A stretch of DNA of 64,000 nucleotides. It comes from a virus. Position numbers and translations under genes: made by a program. Below are positions 1 to 8,002 of the stretch, in pieces; within the stretch, counting starts at the first letter, position 1, and every line of letters begins with the position of its first letter. The notes beneath the pieces are model-generated. The model worked only from the letters and a program-made list of their open reading frames with translations. It had not been told where the DNA came from and did not search any database. The stretch covers positions 1 through 64,000 of IMG/VR virus record IMGVR_UViG_3300020165_000021, one strand, 5' to 3'.

Positions 1-734
1 GTGATTAGGTATCCTTTACCTTCAAGAACTGATTGTAGACACATCAACTTGTTTGAACCCAAGTCAACTTCGTCAAGAAGAAGGACAGCACCTTTTCTCA
101 TTGCTTTGATAACAGGGCCTTCTCTGAAGACAACGTTACCATTAACAAGAGTGTGGCCACCCATCAAATCATCTTCATCGGTTTCGATGGTGATGTTGAC
201 TCTGTAAAGTTCTCTCTTCAATTGAGCACAAGTTTGTTCAATCATAAGAGTTTTACCATTACCACTCAGACCAGTAACGAATACTGGAAAGAAGATTTTG
301 GATTTAATAATATTTTTGACATCTCTGAAATGTCCAAAAGGAACATAGTTAGACATCTTCTCGGGAATGATTTTAACTTCATCATCGAGTAGATTAACTG
401 ACTCTGTTTGTGCAGCCACTGGCATATTACTCGGTGGAGTAATTGCAACGACTGGTGCTGGAGCAGGTTGGGGTGCTGACTCAGAGTACCCACCATTGTA
501 TCCAGTAATTACAGCCTGAAGATTGTACAACAAAGGCCCAGTCTCTTGAGCTTCTTTGAAGTTATACTTCGAGGATTTTATCCATGAAGGGAAGTATCCA
601 TCAAATGCATCTTTGATTTCCTTCCTTCCAAAGGACGTTTGGTTAGGGAATTTAGAAACGAGTTCTCCCAAAAACTCCGCCCTGTCGGGTGTGTAAGAGA
701 ATTTCTTACCGTTTATATCAATTGAATTTATCAT
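1..734 (-). CDS. cobS: CobS/MoxR-like AAA+ ATPase (3' end cut by window)
   Basis: The first 244 residues of a AAA+ ATPase are visible; the C-terminus lies beyond the window edge. Seen: Walker A GLSGNGKT at residues 155-162 and Walker B VLLLDE at 217-222, preceded by a Pro/Ala-rich linker (about 85-110). Phage homologues are usually annotated CobS, after the cobalt-chelatase ATPase. MoxR/CobS ATPases normally work with a VWA protein, and one lies two genes upstream (1070-3466). The ATG at 734 has a GGAGAG ribosome site and its own early-type promoter at 772-801. The real substrate is unknown: cobalamin synthesis is the name's implication, but protein remodelling with the VWA partner is equally plausible. 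Confidence 0.8.
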   Translation of the reverse strand, partial: MINSIDINGKKFSYTPDRAEFLGELVSKFPNQTSFGRKEIKDAFDGYFPSWIKSSKYNFKEAQETGPLLYNLQAVITGYNGGYSESAPQPAPAPVVAITPPSNMPVAAQTESVNLLDDEVKIIPEKMSNYVPFGHFRDVKNIIKSKIFFPVFVTGLSGNGKTLMIEQTCAQLKRELYRVNITIETDEDDLMGGHTLVNGNVVFREGPVIKAMRKGAVLLLDEVDLGSNKLMCLQSVLEGKGYLI

Positions 735-771
735 AGTCTCTCCGTTTTTCAATTCTTTTCTCATCTTTTAT

Positions 772-801
772 AGTATATCAAAAAGCCGATGGCACTGTCA
801 A
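772..801 (-). promoter_or_regulatory. Early-type sigma70 promoter for cobS
   Basis: On the minus strand TTGACA (796-801) and TATACT (772-777) are separated by 18 bp. The -35 sits in GCCTTGACAGTGCC, an extended context shared with the promoters at 3497-3502 and 3744-3749. The transcript would have a leader of about 30 nt with a good ribosome site. Confidence 0.75.
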
Positions 802-803
802 GG

Positions 804-1073
804 CTATTTCAGCGACTCGAATCTAGTTCCCATCTTCTCAACACACTTAATTAAACCCTTCTTGTTTTTCTCAGTCAGATAGTTCTCACCTTTATTGACC
901 CAAATCCTAAATGCAAAACATTCCTTCTCTTCAGTTTTACATTCATTAATCTTCGAACAATTGTGGAAGGTGCATGGGGCAGGCCCAACATCCATAACTG
1001 CATCTGCAAACTTTGAATAATCAGTTTGGTGGCTAATGTAATACGCTTCATCTACTCTTAATGGGTCTCTCAT
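804..1073 (-). CDS. Conserved small Cys-containing phage protein, function unknown
   Basis: This 89-residue protein has no recognised domain. Its five cysteines (C34, C39, C45, C52, C77) include four clustered within 19 residues, which suggests a metal or Fe-S site; that is inference. The ATG overlaps the stop of the VWA gene (ATGA at 1070-1073), so translation is probably coupled to it. It lies between the VWA gene and the CobS-like ATPase, which suggests a role with that pair. I recall similar small proteins in marine T4-like phages but cannot assign an activity. Confidence 0.7.
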   Translation of the reverse strand: MRDPLRVDEAYYISHQTDYSKFADAVMDVGPAPCTFHNCSKINECKTEEKECFAFRIWVNKGENYLTEKNKKGLIKCVEKMGTRFESLK

Positions 1074-3466
1074 GATATCTCCTTTATAAACTCATTTGTT
1101 AAAAACCTTGAAGTTGTTTTTGCTTTCTGATTCTTTTTGAAAGCAGCCAACACTCTTGACTTTTTGGCATCAACCAAATCATCATCTAATTCGTCTGAAC
1201 CATCAACACCAAGTGAAGAAGTTGCAGTCAAAAACATTTTGTTGTAGCCGTGACAGTCAACAACCAATCCATTCTTTCTAATCTCAGCCCAGATTTGTCT
1301 GTCGTTATCCCACCATGTATCTTTTAAAGAAGTGAATCCCATAAGGTCACCCATATCTCTCTTCTTGTCTAAAACAAAGTAACCAGTCACAGTGACGTTA
1401 CAAGTCTTAGACAACCATGACAATAAGTTCTGAGTCTTCTTGAAATTAGAAGCGTTGTAATATCTTCCTCTGTGGCTTGTTGCACCACTGTATTCAAATA
1501 CTTTGTTTGAGAAAGGGTCAATGATTTCTTCGACAGTCTGAACGTCCCAAGCGTCAATACCTTGCTCTTTACACCAAGCATACTTTTCATCACTATCTCT
1601 TCTCAACCAAGGACTTCCATGTGAGAATCCATCTGTGATAACTGTTAAGATTGACTTCTCAACTCCGTAAGCACTGTTGAACTCGGGAAGTATTTTTCTC
1701 AAGGCAATCAAACAATGGTCAAGTGGTGTACCACCAAGTCTATACTGCATTGGTCTGATATCGGTATCGAACCAAAAGTAAGGTTGGTCAATGTGGTCAA
1801 TTGCAAAACCACTGTCCCAGTCATAGAATGTATTGTGAGCCTTTGCAGTTTTCTCACTACCTCTCCAACCTAGTTTTCCTAGGAAGTGACACATCCATAG
1901 AGCTGCAACATTCACCATCATTTCTTTGTACTTCTTGTTGTTCATTTCGTTAGAGAACAATTCAACTAGGAAACCTTCGTCACCCATTGAACTCCACTCA
2001 CCTCTCTGATATGCATCAGAGAAAAGGTAAACTCTGTGAGGGATGTTTGCTTTTCTGCAGAACTCTGAAAGGATAATTGCTTGTTCCAGTAACTCAGCAC
2101 AACTGTTTGAAATTGAACCACTCCAGTCAAGTAAAACATTCAGACCGTGATTCTGTCCATCAGGCAAGTAAGTAACTCTCTTGAAAACATCATCAACGAT
2201 TTGGTACTTTGCAAGTTTGTTCATATCCAACTTACCAGTTTTACCACTGAAAGCTTTAACACTTCTTTGTGCAGTCTGCTTCATTTCGAATTCTTTAACC
2301 ATGTGAGCAACAATCTTCTTGTTCTTGTCAATAAGTTTCTTGGCAGTGAACTGGATTTTTGACATGTTGTGTTCAAATTCTTTTGAAGTGTTGTTCTTAG
2401 CATACTCGTTGAAGTATTTTTTCCAGTCTGATAACACTTGGTTGTGACCAATAATAATATCCATATCGTTGTTCTTGAAAGTATCTCTTAGATTGATTTG
2501 CTCTCTCCAAGCAGGGCTATCTTCAAGGAACATTTCTTCGTTGTTATGTGCATGGTGTTCAGTGGTAGATTCTCTAGCACCATTTTCACCATCGTAATCT
2601 TCGGGACTTGCAACACCACCTTCTTTAGAAGTTCCAGTAGTTTTTTTCTCAGACTTCTCTTCTTCTTCTACTTCGTCTTCGTCACCTTCTATGTCTTGGT
2701 TGCCCTCACCATACTCGGGTGCTTCGGGAAGTTTGTCTTCATCATCTTCTGAATCGTCTTCGTCTGAAGAACCATCTTCGTAATTATCTTCATACTCTTC
2801 ACCACCATCTGAATCTTCACCTTCCATGTCTTCATCTTCAAGGTCTTCATCATCAAGTTGAAACATTTTAGGAACGATTGCTTCGTCACTCTCATCCCTA
2901 GTCTCATTTTCTTTTGACCAGTTGTAAATTTCTTCAGCACAAACTTCAACGTCTTCCCAAGTGACACAGGCTTCTGCCATGTCCAAGAACTTCTGCTCTT
3001 GGTCGGTCAACTCAATTTGAACCCTAGAACCACACTTAGTAATCAAGTTGATTTTATCAATACAAGAAAGTGTGTTTAAGTCTTTACCTTTAAGACCAAA
3101 GAAATCTTTTTCCATCAACTCATTGTATGCAGTGTAGAAAGATTTTCTCAATCCTTGGAATTTGTTTTTGATTGCTTTCTCAATTCTGACATCTTCAACA
3201 ACGTTGAGATATCCTTTGAGTGTTTTGTTTTTAGTCAATGCATTATGAAGTCCCTCGTAAGGTGTATTCAATGCATGTCCAACTTCGTGACCCATGAACA
3301 AGTCATAAAGTTCGTCACTGATATCATCTTTGAAAGTAGGACAAGCAAGTATCCTATTCTTTACATCGAAGTATGCAGTTGGTATTGGTTTATGAACAAT
3401 AGTAATGTTCTCGGTTGCCATTAGTTTGGCAAGTTGGTCTTTTTGGTTTCTTTTTGTCTCAGTCAT
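1070..3466 (-). CDS. Zincin-like HExxH plus VWA (CobT-like) protein
   Basis: This 798-residue protein has three visible parts. The N-terminal part carries HEVGH at residues 60-64 with VEDVRIE about 30 residues later, the arrangement of a gluzincin zinc metallopeptidase. Residues 205-270 form a very acidic D/E linker. The C-terminal part is a von Willebrand A domain with a MIDAS start DWSGS at 447-451, a later GGTPLD threonine and an ITDGFS aspartate. VWA proteins with an acidic linker pair with MoxR/CobS ATPases, and such an ATPase is two genes downstream. Whether the zincin site is active is not known. The ATG starts about where the promoter at 3473-3502 would start transcription, and no ribosome site is visible. 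Confidence 0.8.
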   Translation of the reverse strand: MTETKRNQKDQLAKLMATENITIVHKPIPTAYFDVKNRILACPTFKDDISDELYDLFMGHEVGHALNTPYEGLHNALTKNKTLKGYLNVVEDVRIEKAIKNKFQGLRKSFYTAYNELMEKDFFGLKGKDLNTLSCIDKINLITKCGSRVQIELTDQEQKFLDMAEACVTWEDVEVCAEEIYNWSKENETRDESDEAIVPKMFQLDDEDLEDEDMEGEDSDGGEEYEDNYEDGSSDEDDSEDDEDKLPEAPEYGEGNQDIEGDEDEVEEEEKSEKKTTGTSKEGGVASPEDYDGENGARESTTEHHAHNNEEMFLEDSPAWREQINLRDTFKNNDMDIIIGHNQVLSDWKKYFNEYAKNNTSKEFEHNMSKIQFTAKKLIDKNKKIVAHMVKEFEMKQTAQRSVKAFSGKTGKLDMNKLAKYQIVDDVFKRVTYLPDGQNHGLNVLLDWSGSISNSCAELLEQAIILSEFCRKANIPHRVYLFSDAYQRGEWSSMGDEGFLVELFSNEMNNKKYKEMMVNVAALWMCHFLGKLGWRGSEKTAKAHNTFYDWDSGFAIDHIDQPYFWFDTDIRPMQYRLGGTPLDHCLIALRKILPEFNSAYGVEKSILTVITDGFSHGSPWLRRDSDEKYAWCKEQGIDAWDVQTVEEIIDPFSNKVFEYSGATSHRGRYYNASNFKKTQNLLSWLSKTCNVTVTGYFVLDKKRDMGDLMGFTSLKDTWWDNDRQIWAEIRKNGLVVDCHGYNKMFLTATSSLGVDGSDELDDDLVDAKKSRVLAAFKKNQKAKTTSRFLTNEFIKEIS

Positions 3467-3472
3467 AAGTAT

Positions 3473-3502
3473 ATGCTATCATTAGCTGCATGGCATTGTC
3501 AA
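3473..3502 (-). promoter_or_regulatory. Early-type promoter giving a near-leaderless mRNA
   Basis: TTGACA (3497-3502), an 18-bp spacer and TAGCAT (3473-3478) on the minus strand, with the same GCCTTGACAATGCC context as the neighbouring early promoters. Only 6 nt separate the -10 from the ATG at 3466, so the transcript should begin at or next to the start codon. Confidence 0.65.
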
Positions 3503-3505
3503 GGC

Positions 3506-3691
3506 CTAGAGCGTAATAAATTTTCTCCTTGATTTAGAGAATTGTTTCATTGGAGATTTGAAGATGATTTCTTCTTTGGTTCCAGTCTTGATGTATCCAA
3601 CTAGTTGTCCAGCATCGTTGACTATGTAAGTATGGTTTGGAACTGTAGACTTCGACTCAGTCCAGTCCGTAATCTCTTTTAGGTACTTCAT
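3506..3691 (-). CDS. Small conserved phage protein, unknown
   Basis: A 61-residue basic protein containing PNHTYIVN, a GYIKTGT segment and a C-terminal SRRKF. I recall a similar small protein family (PNHTY...SRRKF) in marine T4-like phages, without a known function. The ATG follows an AGGATGAGGG ribosome site and a clear early-type promoter (3720-3749), so it is probably expressed early. No membrane segment or catalytic motif is visible. Confidence 0.7.
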   Translation of the reverse strand: MKYLKEITDWTESKSTVPNHTYIVNDAGQLVGYIKTGTKEEIIFKSPMKQFSKSRRKFITL

Positions 3692-3719
3692 CCCTCATCC
3701 TTTTTCATAATATACACAT

Positions 3720-3749
3720 AGTATATCAAAAAGCTTAGGGCATTGTCAA
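3720..3749 (-). promoter_or_regulatory. Early-type sigma70 promoter
   Basis: TTGACA (3744-3749), an 18-bp spacer and TATACT (3720-3725) on the minus strand. The block around it (GCCTTGACAATGCCC...GCTTTTTGATATACTAT) closely matches the promoter at 772-801. It drives the small gene 3506-3691. Confidence 0.78.
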
Positions 3750-3756
3750 GGCACGA

Positions 3757-4428
3757 TTAGCGGGGGATGTAGGAGTTTTCTCTTTGGATTTGGTGTTGGT
3801 TTTGGTCTAGATTGATGGGTGTATCGATGATAATCTTATCTTCGATGTCTGTAAACCACATGGATATGGTGTGTCTTGGGCCTCTTCTTACTGGATAAAC
3901 CCCATGTTCAAGGTATAGTCCTTGAAAAAGAAGTCCCTCACCGGCCTGTGGGGGATGCTCATGGCCAACTGGGAAGGTCTCACTGGGTGGAAAATAGGTC
4001 TGTCCACCGTTATAATTGTCATTTAGATACAGAATACACGTCCATTCCCTAGAGTTTCCCTCTTCGGGAACAGCATTCTCATTGATTTCTGAGTTGGAAT
4101 AGGTATCAAAGTGTGGGTTCTGAACCCCACCTATGTCCCATTCATTGAGTGCTAACATTTCGGGATAGAAATGTTGTCCTGTTTCTTTAAAGATGTGGGA
4201 TGTACAGACCTGTGCAGAACGTCTAAAGATATCACGAACCCATGGAGTCTTTATGTGACAAAAGTCTATAGCACGATAATCAGAACCGTCACCAACTGTT
4301 CTTAAATGTTTATGCTGTAGATGATAGTTTATCAGATTCAGACTGTCCTTCTGACTCAGAAGGTTGGGAATCACTATTGGCTGCAGCACTGTTTTGGATG
4401 TACTTTGCAAATGCTTGTCGTTTTTCAT
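3757..4428 (-). CDS. 2OG-Fe(II) oxygenase, prolyl-4-hydroxylase-like
   Basis: A 223-residue 2-oxoglutarate/Fe(II) dioxygenase. Seen: iron ligands H106 and D108 in NPHFDT, distal H175 in LEHGVYPV and the 2OG-binding R185 in RHTISMW, with the GG.T.FP strand expected of P4H-like enzymes. It would hydroxylate a protein or small-molecule substrate using O2 and 2OG; the substrate is unknown. The start overlaps the end of the deformylase gene by 119 bp in another frame. The N-terminus still reads as genuine protein (IVIPNLLSQKDSLNLI is typical of the family). No later ATG occurs before residue 91, which would remove much of the N-terminal part, so the overlap looks real. A GTG at about residue 19 is a possible alternative start. 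Confidence 0.82.
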   Translation of the reverse strand: MKNDKHLQSTSKTVLQPIVIPNLLSQKDSLNLINYHLQHKHLRTVGDGSDYRAIDFCHIKTPWVRDIFRRSAQVCTSHIFKETGQHFYPEMLALNEWDIGGVQNPHFDTYSNSEINENAVPEEGNSREWTCILYLNDNYNGGQTYFPPSETFPVGHEHPPQAGEGLLFQGLYLEHGVYPVRRGPRHTISMWFTDIEDKIIIDTPINLDQNQHQIQRENSYIPR

Positions 4429-4927
4429 ATTCTATTCTCTTTGCACGTTCTTTGGGACGTGACTTCAATGCTCTATCTAACTTCAATTTAGATGCACGTT
4501 GTAGGAAGATGATACCATTTAGATGGTCAACTTCATGTTGGACACATCTAGAGGCAAGACCTTCTAGACTGACCACTTTATCTTCACCTTGTGCGTTCTG
4601 ATACTTCAACTCAATCAACTTTGCACGTTTTATCATAAGGTATATATCGGGAAACGATAAGCATCCTTCTTTCATCAAGTCGGTCTCTTGTGATACCTTT
4701 GTTATTTCGGGATTAAAAAATGCAACTATCCCTTGGTCTTGAGATTTCATTACAAAAACTCTTGCATCCAATCCTACTTGGTTTGCACTTAGACCGATTC
4801 CACCAAACTTTTCCATTGCTTCTGTTAAAGATTTTTCAATCTCTTCAGCATCGGTACGATTTTCGAAATCAAATACGAGGGGTGGTGTTCTTAACACCTT
4901 TGAGGCTTCTTCTATCAATTGGTACAT
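4310..4927 (-). CDS. def: Peptide deformylase
   Basis: All three deformylase motifs are present: GIGLSANQ (43-50), EGCLS (87-91) and QHEVDH (130-135), with C89 and the two His as metal ligands. It removes the formyl group from nascent peptides. Phage deformylases in marine cyanophages are thought to help the turnover of host membrane and photosystem proteins, but that role is only one possibility here. At 205 residues it is longer than the roughly 130-150 aa of many phage versions because of a Ser/Gln/Glu-rich tail. The end of that tail is read from DNA that also encodes the N-terminus of the next gene. It starts 3 nt after the stop of the upstream gene. Confidence 0.9.
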   Translation of the reverse strand: MYQLIEEASKVLRTPPLVFDFENRTDAEEIEKSLTEAMEKFGGIGLSANQVGLDARVFVMKSQDQGIVAFFNPEITKVSQETDLMKEGCLSFPDIYLMIKRAKLIELKYQNAQGEDKVVSLEGLASRCVQHEVDHLNGIIFLQRASKLKLDRALKSRPKERAKRIEYEKRQAFAKYIQNSAAANSDSQPSESEGQSESDKLSSTA

Positions 4928-4929
4928 AA

Positions 4930-6273
4930 TTATTTCTTTAGTAGTCCGTTATATTTTACGGCAAGGTTATAAAATTGTCCGAGTTTCTTAAGTCCAGCAT
5001 GTCCTGCCTTGTTAGTTCTCACTGACATCTGCATGGTGTACGTTGTATCTTTCGATGCAAGGTGTAGGAACCAATTCTGTTTTGATGACTTTGAAGCTTC
5101 TGCTTTGATGAACTTAACTACTGGTAAAAATACTCCGAGTTCATCATCATCTGTAACCTGTTCATACGTGGAACCGATACCCTTAATTACTTTAGTTGGT
5201 ACGCCTGGGGCTTCACGTAAAATCTCTTTCTTTATATAGTCGAATGCTTTCCCACCCTGTTTACCATTCTTATTGAATAGGTCTATCAGTGCTTGCCTGA
5301 CTATCTCTAAGTGTTCGTTATAGTACTGTTCGTACTTACCATTATTATTCTTATCAAAATCCTTTAGGACTTGTTGGGTAATCTTTCTATCTTTACTGTC
5401 ATATGTTTTTGCAGAAGGCATACCCTCAATCTTAGAGTATACTTCTTTATGTAACTTCTGAGATAACTTAGGTACATTGCTTCCTTCTTTAAATGCTTGA
5501 AAGATTGGGTTAACATATGTGTTGAGTTTAGGTTCAGAAGTTTTCTTACCACCTGCTTTGAGAGAGGTTCCTAAGATTGCACCATCCGTAAACTGAAGGA
5601 AGATGTCGCCTGGATGTTTGGATGGAACACCAGCTGGTTTTGCACGGTATCCCCAAAAAACATTCTTGATTGACTTCGCTTTCATTTCATCATAGATATA
5701 CTTTGTAATACCTATTGCATTCTCTACTTTCTCTTGAAACTTAGATGAGTCTTCTGCCTGTGCAATGAAGTCTTTTGCAGCTTGTTTGTCTGAACTACCA
5801 ACACACTTTAACTTATCTACATTCTGTTCAAGTATCCACTCATAGAATGATGAAACTGAACTAGGTTTGTAGCCTTTCTCCCATGCAATACAAGGGAACA
5901 ACTCTGTGATACTTGAGTTTAGTGTTGTCTCATTCATGCCACCACTCTTAGGTTTAAACATGATGATTGCACGGTCTCCATTCAATGATGGGATGAAGAT
6001 AGGGTCAAAACTTGATAGGGAACTTCCCTTCACCTCTGCAGTGATATCTGCATTCCTTAACTTCTTTTCTACCTCGTCTCTATCACCGTCTCTGTCTTGT
6101 GTCTTGACAACAAAAACTGTAGTCTTACTATTAGATTTCTTATGTTTCTCAATTGTTAAACCATCGATTACTTCTGAAGGCAAGTCTTTAACTTCTAGTG
6201 CTTCATTTAATGAAGGGATATCTAGTTTGATATCTTCTAGTTTTGGGTCGAGTAGTTCTGAGAAAGTTTTCAT
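4930..6273 (-). CDS. Unknown 447-aa protein, possible PD-(D/E)xK-like nuclease
   Basis: I do not recognise a family with confidence. The centre reads HPGDIFLQF followed about 15 residues later by GTSLKAGG, which recalls the strand-turn-strand of PD-(D/E)xK nucleases, although the acidic residue before the lysine is missing. The frame is open upstream to 6324. I chose the ATG at 6273 (MKTFSELL) because the late box GATAAATA ends exactly 5 nt before it, and because the longer form would overlap gp46. The C-terminus is basic. It lies between gp46 and deformylase, so a DNA-metabolism role is plausible but unproven. Confidence 0.7.
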   Translation of the reverse strand: MKTFSELLDPKLEDIKLDIPSLNEALEVKDLPSEVIDGLTIEKHKKSNSKTTVFVVKTQDRDGDRDEVEKKLRNADITAEVKGSSLSSFDPIFIPSLNGDRAIIMFKPKSGGMNETTLNSSITELFPCIAWEKGYKPSSVSSFYEWILEQNVDKLKCVGSSDKQAAKDFIAQAEDSSKFQEKVENAIGITKYIYDEMKAKSIKNVFWGYRAKPAGVPSKHPGDIFLQFTDGAILGTSLKAGGKKTSEPKLNTYVNPIFQAFKEGSNVPKLSQKLHKEVYSKIEGMPSAKTYDSKDRKITQQVLKDFDKNNNGKYEQYYNEHLEIVRQALIDLFNKNGKQGGKAFDYIKKEILREAPGVPTKVIKGIGSTYEQVTDDDELGVFLPVVKFIKAEASKSSKQNWFLHLASKDTTYTMQMSVRTNKAGHAGLKKLGQFYNLAVKYNGLLKK

Positions 6274-6278
6274 AATAC

Positions 6279-6286
6279 TATTTATC
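6279..6286 (-). promoter_or_regulatory. Late-type box GATAAATA, 5 nt before ATG
   Basis: Minus-strand GATAAATA-GTATT-ATG. T4 late promoters carry TATAAATA at about -13 to -6, so the +1 would be the A of the ATG at 6273. One base differs from the T4 consensus. Confidence 0.6.
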
Positions 6287-8002
6287 CTAATCTGCCAGTC
6301 TAGAGAAGTTTTTATACTTCTCAAATCTCAATACATTACTGAACTTATCATATAATGTATCGCCCTTATGACTAATAATAAATGCATTTACTCCATCTGT
6401 CAAGGTGTTTAACAGCTTTAAAAATTCATCTGTACCAGCAACATCTAAAGATGAGTCAAAGACTTCGTCTAGGATGAGTAGGTTGGTGTTTACTGAGTTC
6501 TTCATTCTTGCAACACTTCTCCATGTGAATAGTAGTGCAAGGTCGATTCTCATCTTCTCACCTTGTGAAAAGTTTTCGTATTTGAATACGTCTCTGAATC
6601 TTGACTTGATTGTTTCATCAAAGGATTCATCTAATTCAAATCCAACATAGAACTCTAATTGTGCAAGGTACTTATTGATAAGCTTGTTCATGATAGGAAC
6701 GTACTGTTTAATAATCTTTTCCTTCACACCTTGGTCTCTGAGAAGCATTGTTGCAATCTCATAGTAGTGAGTCTTGTCTATTAAAGATTTGTGTTTAGTG
6801 TGTAGAACATCTAACTCATCTTCACCTTTGGTTATTCTTTCATGTACATCTGTACCACCATCGGATTCGATTTTTAGTGCTTCGATTTCACCGTTAATTT
6901 TTTGTATGTATTTTTGATTGGATAGGATTTCGGTTTGGTGTAATCCTATTTGTCGCTGGATATTGTCGATGTCGTATTGGATGTCTCCGATTTCTGATAT
7001 TCGTTTTGATGCATCGGTAACTCCATCTTCAATTTGTTGGAGTGCATGTGCAATCTCCGTTGCCTTCTTAGTCTTTGATTCGAGGTGTTCCTTCTTATGT
7101 TCCTCATCTAAACCTTGCTTACATGTTGGACATTCATCATTCTCTTCATAGAATTCGACTTCCTTAAGTGCTTTCTTTCTTGCAGTTTCAAGTTGTTTCT
7201 CCATTTCTTGTAAGTCTTTCAACTTTTTAGAAATAGAATCCTTGTCTGAAATTGTTAATTGAATCTTATCAATCTCTTGACTGTTAGTATCTATAACATC
7301 CATTAGCTCACCTATATTAATGTTGGTGTCTATTACATTCTTTTCGAACTGTGTAATCTTTGCCATTCGATTTTCTGTCATGACTTTGACTTGTTCGTTC
7401 AGACCATTGAGTCTTTCTTCTAGAATCTCTACTTGATGTTGAGTATCTTTCAAATCGATTTGATGTGCAGCTTTCTTCTTTCTTAAAAGTTGCATCATGG
7501 TTGTGAAAATGTTGATATCCAGTAAGTCTTCTACCAACTTCCTTCTATCCTTTGCTCTGAGTTGCATGAAAGGTGTGAAGTTTGCAGAACCCAATATTGC
7601 AACCTGTGTAAATGAACGATAAGACATCTTAAGTATATGTTTCTCTAGATGGTCTTGGTAGTCTCTCACTGTTGCATCTTGATTGACTAGGATATCGTCA
7701 ACATACAATTCAAAGATGTTTGGTTTTGCGCCACGGATAATTTTATAACTTTTCTTACCAATAGAGAACTCTATTTCTACTACCAAAGCTTTCTCATTAA
7801 TACTATTAATAAGAAGTTCTTTTTTTAGATTCCGAAATCCACGTCCGTATAATCCGAAACACAATGCATCTAATAGTGTGGATTTACCAGCACCATTGTC
7901 ACCAAGAATAAGGGTGGTTTGATGTCCGTCTAATTGTATTTCAGTAAATTTATTTCCCGATGAAAGTAAATTCTTCCATCTCACCTTTTTGAAATTTATC
8001 AT
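6287..8002 (-). CDS. 46: gp46 recombination endonuclease subunit (SbcC/Rad50-like)
   Basis: A 571-residue SMC-like ATPase. Seen: Walker A GDNGAGKST at 34-42, long coiled coils on both sides of a zinc-hook CPTC (291-294), an ABC-type signature NFSQGEKMR and Walker B LLILDEVFD near the C-terminus. With gp47 it forms the Mre11/Rad50-type nuclease that resects double-strand ends for recombination-dependent replication and degrades host DNA in T4. The ATG overlaps the gp47 stop (ATGA at 7999-8002), giving coupled synthesis of the two subunits. Confidence 0.95.
   Translation of the reverse strand: MINFKKVRWKNLLSSGNKFTEIQLDGHQTTLILGDNGAGKSTLLDALCFGLYGRGFRNLKKELLINSINEKALVVEIEFSIGKKSYKIIRGAKPNIFELYVDDILVNQDATVRDYQDHLEKHILKMSYRSFTQVAILGSANFTPFMQLRAKDRRKLVEDLLDINIFTTMMQLLRKKKAAHQIDLKDTQHQVEILEERLNGLNEQVKVMTENRMAKITQFEKNVIDTNINIGELMDVIDTNSQEIDKIQLTISDKDSISKKLKDLQEMEKQLETARKKALKEVEFYEENDECPTCKQGLDEEHKKEHLESKTKKATEIAHALQQIEDGVTDASKRISEIGDIQYDIDNIQRQIGLHQTEILSNQKYIQKINGEIEALKIESDGGTDVHERITKGEDELDVLHTKHKSLIDKTHYYEIATMLLRDQGVKEKIIKQYVPIMNKLINKYLAQLEFYVGFELDESFDETIKSRFRDVFKYENFSQGEKMRIDLALLFTWRSVARMKNSVNTNLLILDEVFDSSLDVAGTDEFLKLLNTLTDGVNAFIISHKGDTLYDKFSNVLRFEKYKNFSRLAD

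Noticed and set aside
2498-2967. Overlapping ORFs on both strands in the acidic linker of the VWA gene
   Set aside because: They arise from GAN-rich codons of the D/E linker and show no independent protein character.
6274-6324. Longer start of the 447-aa gene at 6324
   Set aside because: It would overlap the end of gp46 and translate through the GATAAATA box; the ATG at 6273 fits the 5-nt rule.
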